This document shows positions 19,138 through 28,473 of a stretch of DNA of 54,489 nt, one piece after another (the stretch's first letter is position 1; each line of letters starts with the position of its first letter). The notes below the pieces were generated by a model, which saw only the letters and a list, made by a program, of their open reading frames with translations, was not told the origin of the DNA and did not search any database. Origin of the DNA: Bacteroidaceae bacterium (lineage in GTDB: Bacteria; Bacteroidota; Bacteroidia; Bacteroidales; Bacteroidaceae); NCBI GenBank assembly GCA_017617805.1, contig JAFZVN010000063.1, forward strand, positions 1 to 54,489, given 5' to 3'. Made by a program: the position numbers and the translations under genes.

Positions 19138-19215
19138 TAGTTAAAGCTATTTTATTTCATTTTTTAATATTTTTTAACCAAATTGTATTTGACCTTTCCT
19201 CTTTTTAATCGTATA

Positions 19216-19794
19216 ATGGTCAAAAGCAACATCAAAATGATTCAGATAGAAGAAGACATAGTGCTTAGGTGCCAACGAGGCGAGAAGGAAGCTTTTCGCA
19301 GGGTGGTGCAGACCTATCAGCGGATGGTGTTTTCGTTGTCACTGAAGATGTTGTGCGATGAGGAAGAAGCGAAGGATATGGTGCAGGAAACCTTCATCCG
19401 TGTGTGGCAAAGCATGAGGGAGTATGAGTCAGGGAAGAGTTTGACCACATGGATCTATACGATAGCCACACGTCTTTGTTTGGATAGGTTGCGAGGAATG
19501 AAACACACAGTTCCGTTGCCTGACGATGAGCGGGTACTGCGGCGCTTTGCCTCAGATGCCGACTCACAGAGAGCGCTGGAAAACAAGGAATGGGTATCGA
19601 TTGTGAGACTGTTGGCTGAAGGGTTGGGAGAGAAGCAACGATTGGTTTTTACCCTTATTCAGTTGGAAGGTCTCTCGTCGCAGGAGGCAGAAGAGATTAC
19701 GGGCATGGATGCCAAACAGGTGAAGAGTAACCTATATGTAGCCCGACAAACAATTCGTGAACAATTAAAAAAACTAGGATATGACACAGATTGA
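19216..19794 (+). CDS. RNA polymerase sigma-70 factor, ECF type
   Basis: Directs RNA polymerase to a specific set of promoters. A 192-residue protein with region 2 (LSLKMLCDEEEAKDMVQETF and RVWQSMREYESGKS, about residues 30-75) and region 4 (LIQLEGLSSQEAEEITGMDA with VKSNLYVARQTIREQL, about 145-185), lacking region 3 as in extracytoplasmic-function sigmas. The start is taken at 19216 (MVKSNIKMIQIEED); the ATG at 19237 is a fair alternative. Its last 14 bp overlap the next gene, a small membrane protein probably acting as its anti-sigma factor, so translation of the two is likely coupled. Confidence 0.9.
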   Translation: MVKSNIKMIQIEEDIVLRCQRGEKEAFRRVVQTYQRMVFSLSLKMLCDEEEAKDMVQETFIRVWQSMREYESGKSLTTWIYTIATRLCLDRLRGMKHTVPLPDDERVLRRFASDADSQRALENKEWVSIVRLLAEGLGEKQRLVFTLIQLEGLSSQEAEEITGMDAKQVKSNLYVARQTIREQLKKLGYDTD

Positions 19795-20170
19795 TGATAT
19801 ACTCGATAGGCTTCAGGGGCAGATGCCAACGTTGGACAACCCTGAGGAGATGGTGGACACCATCATGGCAAGCCTTCCCGATGTGAAGACGGTGGATATT
19901 CAAGCGCACGCTCTTGATGCACAAAAGAAGCCAAGTGCTATGCTAATCGCTTTACGCACCATCACCTCGGCAGCAGCTATTCTGTTGATTGGACTGTTCT
20001 TCTATGTCAATCAACCAATGAAGACAGAGGCGCAAAATGCCTATGCTTATACAACCGATTTTCCACGCCGTAGCACGCTCGAGAACATGTACACACGCTA
20101 CACGCAGGCAAATCAACCTAAACCAATTAGTTACACTCAAATCAAAAGAATGCTTTATGCGAAAAATTAG
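19781..20170 (+). CDS. Small single-pass membrane protein, candidate anti-sigma factor
   Basis: A 129-residue protein with a cytoplasmic-like N-terminal stretch (about residues 1-60, acidic, MTQIDDILDRLQGQMPTLD), one transmembrane helix (TITSAAAILLIGLFFYVNQ, about 66-85) and a short outer segment. No family was recognised. The topology and the 14-bp overlap with the sigma gene are what is expected of an anti-sigma factor; no zinc-binding HxxxCxxC motif is seen, so it is not a classic ZAS protein. Its own 3' end overlaps the following lipoprotein gene by another 14 bp. Confidence 0.7.
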   Translation: MTQIDDILDRLQGQMPTLDNPEEMVDTIMASLPDVKTVDIQAHALDAQKKPSAMLIALRTITSAAAILLIGLFFYVNQPMKTEAQNAYAYTTDFPRRSTLENMYTRYTQANQPKPISYTQIKRMLYAKN

Positions 20171-21236
20171 TTTATACCTGATGCTCTTGACATCAGTGGT
20201 GTTCATCGCTTCTTGCGACAAACCCAATGTGCAGTTGCACACCATCATTCATGAGGACGGCAGATGTGAGCGTGAAGTCTCTTACCACACCGTCATGTCG
20301 AAGGAAGACCGTGATTCCCTCTGGGGAGGTGACAATGTGGCTTGGGCACAGCCATTGCCAGAGTGCCTCAACACCGATGCCTTCATGGGTTCACACACCG
20401 ATGTGGATGGTGATACCGTCACCACTACGTTCTCCAACAGCTTCAATACAGTGGAAGAAATGTGTCAGATGACCCCCTTGAACTTGAACGGCAGCCGCAT
20501 CCAATCCAAAGCGTCGCTGGAGAAGCATTTCCGTTGGTTCTATACGGAATATACCTACACGGAAACCTTCATCTCTGTGGCAGACACATTCAAGATTCCT
20601 GTTTCCGATTATGCGGATAAAGATGTTGTTAGCTACTGGTTTACAGGACAGCCCAATCTGATGCAGGGACTCACAGGCGCAGAGGTAGCGCAACGAATTG
20701 ACACGATGGAAACTTGGGTGGATAAATGGGTGAATGCCAACATCTATCAATTTGCTGTTGAATACATAGTGGGAAACTATGATTCCATCCCCAATCCACC
20801 TGTCAGCAAGGAGCGTTTCGTGGAATTGCGTGACTCTATATACCATTACATCATTAGTAAATATGGTGATGAATTAAACTTTGAGGCTCCGGACTGTTAC
20901 AAAGAATTCTTCCATTCTGATGCCTACGCTGATTTCTTCGATGACGAGACTCCTCTTGGGAAGGGACTTTCCGACAAACTTTCTACCCAGTTGAACATCT
21001 TCAGTTTCGATGTTCCTTACGTTCTCACGATGCCTGGCACGGTGGTGAATGCTGGTACTGGAACCATCAAGGATGGAGTCATCTACTACCCATTGACGGG
21101 TGAACGCCTCATTCCAGGCGACTACACCATCACCGCCACCTCGCGTGTCACCCACATCTGGGCATACGTCGTCACCATCCTCCTCATCCTCGTTGCCATC
21201 GGAAGTTTCATCTATCGAAGGAAAGGACCTTTTTGA
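20157..21236 (+). CDS. Hypothetical lipoprotein with C-terminal transmembrane helix
   Basis: A 359-residue protein of unknown function. The start at 20157 (MRKISLYLMLLTSVVFIASC) gives a lipobox ending at Cys 20; an upstream in-frame extension reaches into the preceding gene and is not used. The bulk (about residues 25-325) is a soluble extracytoplasmic region rich in acidic and aromatic residues. The last 30 residues form a hydrophobic helix followed by RRKG, consistent with a second membrane anchor. It is the third gene of the sigma operon and may be the sensor input for it (inference from order only). Confidence 0.72.
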   Translation: MRKISLYLMLLTSVVFIASCDKPNVQLHTIIHEDGRCEREVSYHTVMSKEDRDSLWGGDNVAWAQPLPECLNTDAFMGSHTDVDGDTVTTTFSNSFNTVEEMCQMTPLNLNGSRIQSKASLEKHFRWFYTEYTYTETFISVADTFKIPVSDYADKDVVSYWFTGQPNLMQGLTGAEVAQRIDTMETWVDKWVNANIYQFAVEYIVGNYDSIPNPPVSKERFVELRDSIYHYIISKYGDELNFEAPDCYKEFFHSDAYADFFDDETPLGKGLSDKLSTQLNIFSFDVPYVLTMPGTVVNAGTGTIKDGVIYYPLTGERLIPGDYTITATSRVTHIWAYVVTILLILVAIGSFIYRRKGPF

Positions 21237-21245
21237 CCGTTATAC

Positions 21246-21274
21246 GAGGACATAGCCCATAAGGTTATGTCCTC
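21246..21274. terminator. Bidirectional terminator between the sigma operon and the ruvC operon
   Basis: Perfect 9-bp inverted repeat GAGGACATA/TATGTCCTC with an 11-nt loop, followed on the plus strand by AGTTTTT. The stop codon of the leftward small gene lies inside its right arm. Confidence 0.75.
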
Positions 21275-21477
21275 AGTTTTTCTATCATGTCGTAGATCAG
21301 CTTCTTGATGGATTCTTTATCTGGGGCAGTGAAGGCATCTGATTTAATGACAACAGCTTTGCTTTTATGAACCACGTAACATTCTTCAAGGTTCCCTTGA
21401 TTAAAATCCTCGTGACGACCAAAGAGACCTGATACAATTTTGTTTGCTTTCTGCTCCAAAGCAATTGGTGTGCTCAA
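21265..21477 (-). CDS. Small hypothetical protein with TTG start
   Basis: A 70-residue protein, [20 protein letters not shown] at its N-terminus, with alternating charged and hydrophobic residues and a C-terminal helix (KESIKKLIYDMIEKL). No family was recognised. No ATG is available in frame; a TTG at 21475-21477 is preceded by AAGGAG seven nt upstream on the minus strand, a convincing ribosome binding site in a phylum where such sites are rare. The TTG overlaps the TGA of the 45-residue gene before it. It may be a real third gene behind ruvC or a fragment of a once longer gene. Confidence 0.5.
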   Translation of the reverse strand: MSTPIALEQKANKIVSGLFGRHEDFNQGNLEECYVVHKSKAVVIKSDAFTAPDKESIKKLIYDMIEKLRT

Positions 21478-21611
21478 ATCCCATCTCCTTCATTGCCAAC
21501 CCCAAGTGAATCTTCACGCTGTGGATGATTTTCACTAATGGGTGTTCTCGCTAAATCAACTGCAGCATCTGATGGGTGTTCATCGAGGTGCCCATATTTA
21601 GTCTGAGCCAT
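21474..21611 (-). CDS. Very small hypothetical protein behind ruvC
   Basis: A 45-residue acidic reading frame, [20 protein letters not shown] at its start and GVGNEGDGI at its end. Its ATG at 21609-21611 lies inside the end of ruvC (14-bp overlap), and its stop overlaps the start of the 70-residue gene by 4 bp. Too short for family assignment. Composition looks protein-like (no long hydrophobic or low-complexity run), but it could also be non-coding DNA read by chance. Coupled translation from ruvC is the main support. Confidence 0.4.
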   Translation of the reverse strand: MAQTKYGHLDEHPSDAAVDLARTPISENHPQREDSLGVGNEGDGI

Positions 21612-22179
21612 GAACCTTGTCAGCGTTTTTGTTGACAAAGTCTTTCCAGGAACTGAATTTGTGTTCCACTTCTGGTTTGCCCATCTGGATGAAGTGGCAA
21701 TAGGCTGCGCCAAGGGCGTCGGTGGCATCGAATTGCACATCCATGTCTTCCTTTGCAATGTGAAGCATGCGTTGGAGCATTCCTGCCACCTGCTCTTTAG
21801 CAGCAGAGCCGTTGCCAGTGATGGCCATCTTGATCTTGCGAGGTTCATATTCTGTGATGGGGATGTCACGCATGATTGCGGCTGTGATGGCTACTCCTTG
21901 GGCACGTCCAAGTTTAAGCATGGATTGAACATTTTTGCCAAAGAAAGGGGCTTCGATGGCCATCTCGTCAGGCTTGTAGGCATCGATGATGGAAGTGATG
22001 CGTTCGAAGATTTTGCCCAACCGCAGATAGTGGCTTTCGTATTTCTTCAGTTCGATGACACCCATCGCCACCAGTTCGGCTTTGTTGCCCTTCACACTCA
22101 GCACTCCATAGCCCATCACGTTGGTGCCGGGGTCAACACCAAGGATGATTTTCTCTATGTTAGTAGCGCTTTTTATCAT
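21598..22179 (-). CDS. ruvC: Holliday junction resolvase RuvC (crossover junction endodeoxyribonuclease)
   Basis: Cuts four-way DNA junctions symmetrically during recombination, together with RuvAB. The 193-residue protein has the RNase H-like fold with the acidic residues in [16 protein letters not shown] (first Asp), [11 protein letters not shown] (Glu), and [12 protein letters not shown] (two Asp). The basic [17 protein letters not shown] stretch is family-typical. The start [14 protein letters not shown] at 22177-22179 is the first suitable ATG after tRNA-Thr. Two tiny genes overlap or follow its 3' end. Confidence 0.95.
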   Translation of the reverse strand: MIKSATNIEKIILGVDPGTNVMGYGVLSVKGNKAELVAMGVIELKKYESHYLRLGKIFERITSIIDAYKPDEMAIEAPFFGKNVQSMLKLGRAQGVAITAAIMRDIPITEYEPRKIKMAITGNGSAAKEQVAGMLQRMLHIAKEDMDVQFDATDALGAAYCHFIQMGKPEVEHKFSSWKDFVNKNADKVHGSD

Positions 22180-22233
22180 CTTTCACTTCTTGAACAACGA
22201 AGCCCCCTCCGTGATGGGAGGAGGCCTGTTTTG

Positions 22234-22306
22234 AGCCGAATGGCGGACTCGAACCGCCGACCCACGCATTACGAATGCGTTGCTCTACCGACTGAGCCAA
22301 TTCGGC
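22234..22306 (-). tRNA. tRNA-Thr (anticodon CGU)
   Basis: Minus strand cloverleaf: acceptor stem GCCGAAU paired with AUUCGGC, D-arm GCUC/GAGC, anticodon stem ACGCA/UGCGU with loop UUCGUAA (anticodon CGU), and T-arm GGCGG/CCGCC around UUCGAGU. CCA is not encoded. A TACCTTTG promoter element lies 44 nt upstream and a GC-rich hairpin follows at about 22203-22228. Confidence 0.95.
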
Positions 22307-22349
22307 AAGGCAAATAGCAAAAAGACCATGCCTTTTGTTAAAAGCGATG

Positions 22350-22357
22350 CAAAGGTA
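22350..22357 (-). promoter_or_regulatory. Promoter -7 element of tRNA-Thr
   Basis: Minus strand TACCTTTG, a consensus match. The -33 is not clear. Confidence 0.6.
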
Positions 22358-22401
22358 ATACTTTTTTTTATCATAACGCATCTTTTCATGAAAATCTTTC
22401 C

Positions 22402-22409
22402 TAAATTTG
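22402..22409 (+). promoter_or_regulatory. Probable promoter -7 element of the secreted nuclease gene
   Basis: TAAATTTG, 50 nt before the ATG of the nuclease gene. No strong -33. Confidence 0.5.
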
Positions 22410-22458
22410 CAAGAAAAAGCACAAATCCCCCACGGAAAGGGGCTAAAATCAAGGCAAA

Positions 22459-23418
22459 ATGAGGAAAGAAAAGAAAAAATCGCTGTCCATTCTGATGATG
22501 AGTGTGCTGCTCTGCGGAGTAGTTGCTGGTATCAATCAGTTGTGGGCATGTGGCAACATGGGTGACAAATTGCCAGCGGAGGTGAATGGGCAGGCTGTAG
22601 TGGTGAGCAGCGCTGAACGTAATGCTGCTTTTGCTGAGGAGGAAGCAGAAAGGACTGCCGACTTTGAGGCCGAAAGAAAGAAGATGGATGCACCAGACGA
22701 AGGTCTTTCACAAACTCCATACGAGAATTTGGAGCAGCCTGCCCAACTGACGAGAGTGAGCGAGATGCTGCTGTTCAAGTCGCAGTTTATCATTTCATAT
22801 AATGTTCAAACACTCTGTCCGAACTACGTGTGTTGGAGTCTGACCAGCCAGCGTGCGAATGGCAGGGTACAACGTACCAATAAATTCTATGCAGACAATG
22901 TGATGGGCGAGAGTTCGAAGGTGGATTTCTACGACTATAATGGGTCGAGATATGACAGAGGCCACATGTGTCCTGCTGGCGATAACAAGAACACGCAGCA
23001 GGCGATGGAAGAGTCATTTCTGATGACGAACATCTGTCCGCAGAATCACGACCTGAACACAGGCGCATGGAACGACTTGGAGGTGCAATGCCGTTCTTGG
23101 GCAAAGAACTATGGAACGCTGTATATTTGTTGTGGCCCTATCTTCGACAGCAAGACACCCAAGACCATCGGACAGCGCAAGAACATGAAGATTGCCGTTC
23201 CTGACCGCTTCTTCAAGGTTATTCTCACGTTGGGACGTGTGCCCAAGGCTATTGGCTTTATCTATCCAAACGAGCCATGCAGTGGCGATATGCGTGACTA
23301 TGCTGTGTCTGTCGATAAGGTGGAAAAAGAGACTGGCATGGATTTCTTCTATCAGTTGGACGATAAACAGGAGAAACAGTTGGAGAAGGAGTGTAATCCT
23401 GGTGCATGGGGAATATGA
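22459..23418 (+). CDS. DNA/RNA non-specific endonuclease, secreted
   Basis: A sugar-non-specific nuclease of the beta-beta-alpha-metal (NUC/EndA) family, acting outside the cytoplasm. The 319-residue protein has an N-terminal signal anchor (basic MRKEKKKSLS, then LMMSVLLCGVVAGINQLWA). The catalytic motif RYDRGHMCPAGDN (DRGH, with the general-base His) lies near residue 168 and the metal-binding Asn in TNICPQNHDLNTGAWNDLE near residue 200. The region between the signal and catalytic domain (about 40-90) is charged and probably a linker. Possible roles are nutrient scavenging or extracellular DNA turnover. The 3' flank contains a 14-bp tandem repeat. Confidence 0.92.
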   Translation: MRKEKKKSLSILMMSVLLCGVVAGINQLWACGNMGDKLPAEVNGQAVVVSSAERNAAFAEEEAERTADFEAERKKMDAPDEGLSQTPYENLEQPAQLTRVSEMLLFKSQFIISYNVQTLCPNYVCWSLTSQRANGRVQRTNKFYADNVMGESSKVDFYDYNGSRYDRGHMCPAGDNKNTQQAMEESFLMTNICPQNHDLNTGAWNDLEVQCRSWAKNYGTLYICCGPIFDSKTPKTIGQRKNMKIAVPDRFFKVILTLGRVPKAIGFIYPNEPCSGDMRDYAVSVDKVEKETGMDFFYQLDDKQEKQLEKECNPGAWGI

Positions 23419-23421
23419 TGG

Positions 23422-23474
23422 GTTAAGAGTGAAAAGTTAAGAGTGAAAAGTTAAGAGTGAAAAGTTAAGAGTTA
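23422..23474. repeat. Tandem repeat of a 14-bp unit
   Basis: Three copies of GTTAAGAGTGAAAA plus a partial fourth, directly after the nuclease stop codon. The reverse complement of the same TTAACTCTTAAC core occurs at 28435-28470, and a looser version occurs at 52251-52284. Confidence 0.85.
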
Positions 23475-23501
23475 TTGGGTGTAAGTCAATTAAGAATAAG
23501 A

Positions 23502-24278
23502 ATGAAGAAATACGTAAAGGATTTGAAAGTGAAGGCTGTGGAGGTTCCGCATGCGTTGTATGTCCTGTTGAAACTGACAGACTCGGAACCGTTGCCTGCA
23601 TGCCTCCCTGGACAGTTTGTGGAGGTGAAGGTGGAGGGAAGTCCGAAGACCTTCCTTCGTCGTCCCATTTCCATCAACTATGTGGATAGGGAGAAGAATG
23701 AATTGTGGTTGCTTATCAAGAAAGTGGGTGAGGGCACAAACAAACTTGCAGAACTGAAGGTGGGCGACACGCTCAACCTTGTATTCCCCTTGGGCAATGG
23801 TTTCTCGCCTGTGCAGAAACAGGGTGAAAAGGTGCTCTTAGTAGGTGGAGGCGTGGGTGTGGCTCCCTTGCTCGACTATGGAAAGTATCTGAAAGAGCAT
23901 GGTGCAGAACCTGTCTTTCTGTTAGGTGCACGTAGCAAGAGTGACCTCTTGGAACAGGATTTGTTCAAAGCCATTGCCTCCGTGTATGTGACCACTGAAG
24001 ATGGTTCAGAAGGGGAGAAAGGGTTCGTGACCCAGCACACATTATTAAATATAGAGAAGTTCGACCGCATCTCCGTATGTGGTCCCAAACCCATGATGGT
24101 GAGTGTGGCCAGATATGCGAAGGCTACGAACACGCCTTGTGAGGTGAGCCTCGAAAACATGATGGCATGTGGATTGGGTGCTTGCCTGTGTTGTGTGGAG
24201 AAGACGGTGAAAGGTAATGTGTGCGTATGCAAGGAAGGTCCAGTGTTTGATGTGAAAGATTTAACTTGGGAGGTATAG
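23502..24278 (+). CDS. pyrK: Dihydroorotate dehydrogenase electron transfer subunit
   Basis: Passes electrons from the catalytic PyrD subunit to NAD+ through FAD and a 2Fe-2S cluster in pyrimidine synthesis. The 258-residue protein shows FLRRPISINYVDRE (flavin-binding), LLVGGGVGVAPLLDYGKYL (NAD-binding) and the cluster ligands in MACGLGACLCCVEKT plus a final Cys in GNVCVCKEGP. The start is MKKYVKDLKVKAVEV at 23502; an upstream extension lies in the repeat. It lies 3 nt before pyrD, the standard pair of class 1B dihydroorotate dehydrogenase. Confidence 0.95.
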   Translation: MKKYVKDLKVKAVEVPHALYVLLKLTDSEPLPACLPGQFVEVKVEGSPKTFLRRPISINYVDREKNELWLLIKKVGEGTNKLAELKVGDTLNLVFPLGNGFSPVQKQGEKVLLVGGGVGVAPLLDYGKYLKEHGAEPVFLLGARSKSDLLEQDLFKAIASVYVTTEDGSEGEKGFVTQHTLLNIEKFDRISVCGPKPMMVSVARYAKATNTPCEVSLENMMACGLGACLCCVEKTVKGNVCVCKEGPVFDVKDLTWEV

Positions 24279-24281
24279 GCT

Positions 24282-25193
24282 ATGGCAGATTTGAGAACAA
24301 AGATAGCGGGTCTCACTATGAAGAACCCCGTGATGACAGCTTCGGGCACGTTTGGTTATGGCGTGGAATTTGCCGATTTTGTCAATCTTGAAGACATTGG
24401 TGGCATCATTGTGAAGGGCACCACGCTTCATCATCGTGAGGGCAACGACTATCCACGTATGGTGGAGACAGCGAGTGGTATGCTTAATTGTGTGGGTTTG
24501 CAGAACAAGGGTGTGGATTATTTCTGCGAGTACATCTATCCAGAAATCAAGGATATTCGCACCAATATGATTGTGAATGTGAGTGGTTCATCGCTCGAAG
24601 ACTATGCGGAATGTGCGGCTCGTATCGATGCATTGGAGCAGATTCCAGCCATTGAGCTGAACATCTCCTGTCCCAATGTGAAGCAGGGAGGCATGGCGTT
24701 TGGTGTGACCACTGAAGGTGCTGCTGCTGTGGTGAAGGCTGTGAGAGAAGCCTATCATAAGACTTTGATTGTGAAACTGTCGCCTAATGTAACCTCGATA
24801 GCTGATATAGCCTTGGCTGTGCAGGATGCAGGTGCTGATGCTGTGTCGCTCATCAATACCTTGATGGGCATGGTGATTGACATCGAGAAGCGTAAGCCTG
24901 TGTTGAGCATTGCCACGGGTGGTATGTCTGGACCCGCTGTGAAACCTGTTGCTGTGCGATGTGTGTGGCAGGTGGCCAAGGCGGTCAGCATCCCTGTGGT
25001 GGGATTGGGTGGTATCATGAATGCTCACGATGCCATAGAGTTCTTCTTGGCAGGTGCATCTGCTATCGAGATCGGCACGGCTAATTTCATTGACCCAGCT
25101 GTGACGGTGAAGGTGGCAGAGGGTATCAATGAGTGGCTCGACCAACATGGCTGCAAGTCTGTCAGCGAGATTGTGGGACAGTTGAATGCATGA
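24282..25193 (+). CDS. pyrD: Dihydroorotate dehydrogenase, catalytic subunit (class 1B)
   Basis: Oxidises dihydroorotate to orotate with FMN. The 303-residue TIM barrel carries [10 protein letters not shown] at the N-terminus, the active-site loop [13 protein letters not shown] with the catalytic Cys of class 1B enzymes, LIVKLSPNV, and the FMN phosphate site [13 protein letters not shown] and [12 protein letters not shown]. The partner pyrK is immediately upstream. The stop codon overlaps the start of the helicase gene (ATGA), so expression of a DNA repair type protein is coupled to pyrimidine genes. Confidence 0.96.
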   Translation: MADLRTKIAGLTMKNPVMTASGTFGYGVEFADFVNLEDIGGIIVKGTTLHHREGNDYPRMVETASGMLNCVGLQNKGVDYFCEYIYPEIKDIRTNMIVNVSGSSLEDYAECAARIDALEQIPAIELNISCPNVKQGGMAFGVTTEGAAAVVKAVREAYHKTLIVKLSPNVTSIADIALAVQDAGADAVSLINTLMGMVIDIEKRKPVLSIATGGMSGPAVKPVAVRCVWQVAKAVSIPVVGLGGIMNAHDAIEFFLAGASAIEIGTANFIDPAVTVKVAEGINEWLDQHGCKSVSEIVGQLNA

Positions 25194-28100
25194 TGGACAG
25201 CGTTTGGCAGGAAGTTCTTGAAGTCTTTTTCTCTGAGCAGACATGGAAGCAGAAGTATCGTTATTTCTACGATACGTTGCATCGTGTGTGCATTGAGAAG
25301 ACGGAGAATCTGCCTGCCGAATACAATGATTTCTTTTCACGTCTGCAAGCTGTTTGCCGACTGACGAACTATCCTTTGCATCGGGTGGATTCGTTCCGAT
25401 GGCGTGCTCGTCAGGTCTCCCATTTGGACATGGAAGTTGATGAGCACACGTTTTTGGTGGATGTACGCATCTTTGTGGAGGCATTGTCGCATTTCACCAA
25501 CACCAAGATTCCTGTTGCTTTAGTAGGTAGATTGCCCGATGTGGAGGTGTTGCCTGTGCCTCGCGAACGAATAGCGCATGTGGCCCGTCAACGTCGCATC
25601 CGTTTCATGGTCGATCATATCGATGAGCCTTACATCTATGCTCTGTCGCGTGAGATACCCTCCGATGAACTCTTCCGTGTGGATGTGACCTCGAATCAAC
25701 ATACCCAACAGGCGGCACAATTGTTGAAGGAGGGCATGCAGTTCAATGCGCTCTCGTTTACCATCGACAATGAGGGCATCTATCATCCTTTATATATAGT
25801 TGTCGAACCTGACTTCCTGCTCGACACCACCAGCGTGACAAGCTGCATCAAAGGGTGGGGCGAATCGCCGTTCAATCACTTCATCGCCAAATTCAAGCCC
25901 TCGACCAGCACGGTACATACGTTATTAGGAGACTTTGCCAACCAGTTTCTCGATGATGCCTTGAATCTGCCTGAAGCCGATTACCTTACATCGATGCGAA
26001 AGGTCTTTGCTGACAGAGCCATTGACATCTGTGCTTGTGAGGACATCGACAAGAAGTTCTTCGTTGAAACGAAGCAGCAGTTCGAGCATATTCAGCAGGT
26101 AGTGAAGGAACTCTATGCACAGCCCTATATGCAGGATGCCAAGGTGAAGGTGCACATCGAACCCTCCTTCTTCTGCGAGGCGCTGGGTTTGCAGGGACGT
26201 ATGGATGCGCTGATAGAGTTGGACGATGAAGGAAAGAAGTTCCTTATTGAGTTGAAGTCTGGCAAGTGGGATGAATACCACAATCGTGCCAAAGAAGAGC
26301 ATTTGATGCAGATGTTGCTCTATAAGGAGATTCTCTATTATAATATGGGTGTAAAGCAGTCGGATGTGATGGGACATCTGCTCTATTCACGCTATCCCCA
26401 TTTGCAGGAGCAGCGAAGCTTTCAGGAGATGGTGCTGCGTGCCATGAATATCCGCAATGGCATTGTGGTGCTCGAACGTGGATTGCTGGAAGGCGAAGCC
26501 CGCAAGTGGGTGCCAAAGCTCACGCCACAGGCTTTGAGACGTAACAAGGACTGTTCCGACAAGTTCTGGATGGGGTGGTGTCTGCCAGAGATTCAGCCCA
26601 TCACTGATGCCCTGCATGGGATGGATGCCCTAACGGCTGAATACTTCTACGCTTTCCTCCAGTTTATTGAGCGTGAGCAGTTCGAGAGCAAGCTGTGTGA
26701 CACGCGTCCCGATTCCACACGAGCTTTGGCATCGCTCTGGAGTGCCGACATCAACACGAAGATGGAGAATGGCGACATCTTCTTGAACTTACGTCTGGCT
26801 GACCTGCGCATCAACGATGGGGTAGAGGCGATCTGCTTGGAACGAACGGACGAAGGAGACAGTCAGCCCAACTTCCGCATTGGCGATGCCGTCATTCTCT
26901 ATTCACGAAACAACGAGACCGACTCAGCTGTTACCCAGCAGGTGTTCCGTTGCAGCGTGGAGGCTTACGATGCCGAACGTATTTGGTTGCTGCTGAAGAA
27001 TGTGCAGCGCAACAAAGAGGTGTTCAGTCGCGAAGACCTCTATGCCTTGGAGCACGACCATGTGGATGCCAATTTTCGAAGCCTTTACAGTGGGCTGTTC
27101 TCTCTGCTCACTTGCGACCAGCAGCGTCGAGACCTCTTGCTCTGTCAGCGCAAGCCTACTGCCGAGGACCTCTTCCTGCTGATGGGTCCTCCAGGCACAG
27201 GCAAAACCTCGGTGGCACTCCGTCGTATGGTGGAGGAGCAGTTGGAGCAAGGGCATAACATCCTGTTGCTGTCTTACACCAACCGTGCTGTCGATGAGAT
27301 TTGCCAGATGCTTTCCACCCTCGACCCTGAGCCTGACTACATCCGATTGGGACGTGAACTCTCTTGTGCGCCAGCCTATCAGGAGCATCTGTTGAGTCAT
27401 GCGATTGGAAATCTCACCAATCGTCAGCAGGTGATGGAAAGGATAGGAGAGACCTCCGTGTTTGTCAGCACGGTAGCCTCGATGAACAGCCATACCGCGC
27501 TCTTCCAACTCAAGCATTTCCATGTGGCCATCTTCGACGAAGCCTCCCAGATATTGGAACCTCAAATCTTGGGTATCCTCACTTCCAATGCCATCGACAA
27601 GTTCGTGATGATTGGCGACCACAAGCAGTTGCCCGCCGTTGTGGTGCAGAACGAGGAGAAGTCGGCAGTCTCGTCACCCTTGCTCCATGCTATCGGACTC
27701 ACCAATTGCCGCAACTCCCTCTTCGAACGTCTCTACGAGCAGTTCCGGGGCCTCCCAGACATCGTGGCTTTGCTCGACCACCAAGGTCGCATGCATCCTG
27801 CCATAGCCAACTTCGCCTCCGTTGCATTCTACGAAGGGCGACTCCTGCCTGTCGGATTGCCCCATCAGCAGGAGGAACTTCCTTATCAGCATCATCATGC
27901 CGACAACCCCATCGAGCAGCTGGTCGCCACCCATCGATGCGCCTTCATCAATGTGCCTCGACCCTCGCTCGAAGACCGTCAGCCCAAGGCGAACATCTTG
28001 GAGGCTCGCATGATTGCCCAACTCGTCAAGGCCATCGTCTCCCTCTATGAGCAGAATCACCTTCCGTTCGAGGCACAGCGTCAGGTGGGCATCATCGTTC

Positions 28101-28426
28101 CCTTCCGTCGCCAGATAGCCTTGGTGCGCGCAGAGATAGCTAAACTCCAGCCAGAGGTCGCTGCCCAACTCATCATCGACACCGTTGAGCGCTATCAGGG
28201 TTCCCAGCGCGACATCATCATCTATGGCACCACCATCACCCAGCGCTACGAGCTTGATATCCTGTCCAATCTCACTGACACGCCATCGGGTTTGGTGGAT
28301 CGCAAACTCAATGTCGCCATCACCCGTGCCCGCAAGCAGCTCTTCATCTTGGGCAACGAAAAACTGCTTAGAAACAACGCTTTATATGCCCAACTCATCG
28401 ATTATTGCAAGAAAAATGATGCCTGA
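25190..28426 (+). CDS. Dna2-like PD-(D/E)XK nuclease fused to a UPF1-type superfamily 1 helicase
   Basis: A 1078-residue DNA (or RNA) processing enzyme. N-terminal about 300 residues are unassigned. A RecB/Cas4-like nuclease core is suggested by [15 protein letters not shown] and [13 protein letters not shown] (about residues 330-360: the D and the E-x-K). The C-terminal helicase has Walker [10 protein letters not shown] (about 665), motif II FDEASQ (about 782), motif [12 protein letters not shown], and motif [15 protein letters not shown] (about 1043). Together these resemble Dna2/UPF1-type enzymes that trim flaps or single strands. The start (ATGATGG) overlaps the pyrD stop by 4 bp; a longer frame upstream is inside pyrD. 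A repeat block follows the stop. Confidence 0.85.
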   Translation: MMDSVWQEVLEVFFSEQTWKQKYRYFYDTLHRVCIEKTENLPAEYNDFFSRLQAVCRLTNYPLHRVDSFRWRARQVSHLDMEVDEHTFLVDVRIFVEALSHFTNTKIPVALVGRLPDVEVLPVPRERIAHVARQRRIRFMVDHIDEPYIYALSREIPSDELFRVDVTSNQHTQQAAQLLKEGMQFNALSFTIDNEGIYHPLYIVVEPDFLLDTTSVTSCIKGWGESPFNHFIAKFKPSTSTVHTLLGDFANQFLDDALNLPEADYLTSMRKVFADRAIDICACEDIDKKFFVETKQQFEHIQQVVKELYAQPYMQDAKVKVHIEPSFFCEALGLQGRMDALIELDDEGKKFLIELKSGKWDEYHNRAKEEHLMQMLLYKEILYYNMGVKQSDVMGHLLYSRYPHLQEQRSFQEMVLRAMNIRNGIVVLERGLLEGEARKWVPKLTPQALRRNKDCSDKFWMGWCLPEIQPITDALHGMDALTAEYFYAFLQFIEREQFESKLCDTRPDSTRALASLWSADINTKMENGDIFLNLRLADLRINDGVEAICLERTDEGDSQPNFRIGDAVILYSRNNETDSAVTQQVFRCSVEAYDAERIWLLLKNVQRNKEVFSREDLYALEHDHVDANFRSLYSGLFSLLTCDQQRRDLLLCQRKPTAEDLFLLMGPPGTGKTSVALRRMVEEQLEQGHNILLLSYTNRAVDEICQMLSTLDPEPDYIRLGRELSCAPAYQEHLLSHAIGNLTNRQQVMERIGETSVFVSTVASMNSHTALFQLKHFHVAIFDEASQILEPQILGILTSNAIDKFVMIGDHKQLPAVVVQNEEKSAVSSPLLHAIGLTNCRNSLFERLYEQFRGLPDIVALLDHQGRMHPAIANFASVAFYEGRLLPVGLPHQQEELPYQHHHADNPIEQLVATHRCAFINVPRPSLEDRQPKANILEARMIAQLVKAIVSLYEQNHLPFEAQRQVGIIVPFRRQIALVRAEIAKLQPEVAAQLIIDTVERYQGSQRDIIIYGTTITQRYELDILSNLTDTPSGLVDRKLNVAITRARKQLFILGNEKLLRNNALYAQLIDYCKKNDA

Positions 28427-28434
28427 CCCACAAA

Positions 28435-28470
28435 AAACTTTTAACTTTTAACTTTTAACTCTTAACTTTT
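28435..28470. repeat. Short tandem repeat (AACTTTT units and CTCTTAAC)
   Basis: Three AACTTTT-type 8-bp units followed by AACTCTTAACTTTTTC: the reverse complement family of the repeat at 23422-23474. It abuts the -7 promoter element of the glucosaminidase gene. Confidence 0.75.
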
Positions 28471-28473
28471 TCG

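Noticed and set aside
19091..19144. A 17-residue rightward frame (starting MKNTLQRYVL) as a leader peptide
   Set aside because: It lies exactly over the leftward promoter of the small RNA, lacks a rightward promoter, and is best explained as the complement of that promoter and RNA 5' end.
23422..23474. CRISPR-like array
   Set aside because: The 14-bp unit repeats without spacers and there are no cas genes; it is a simple tandem repeat.
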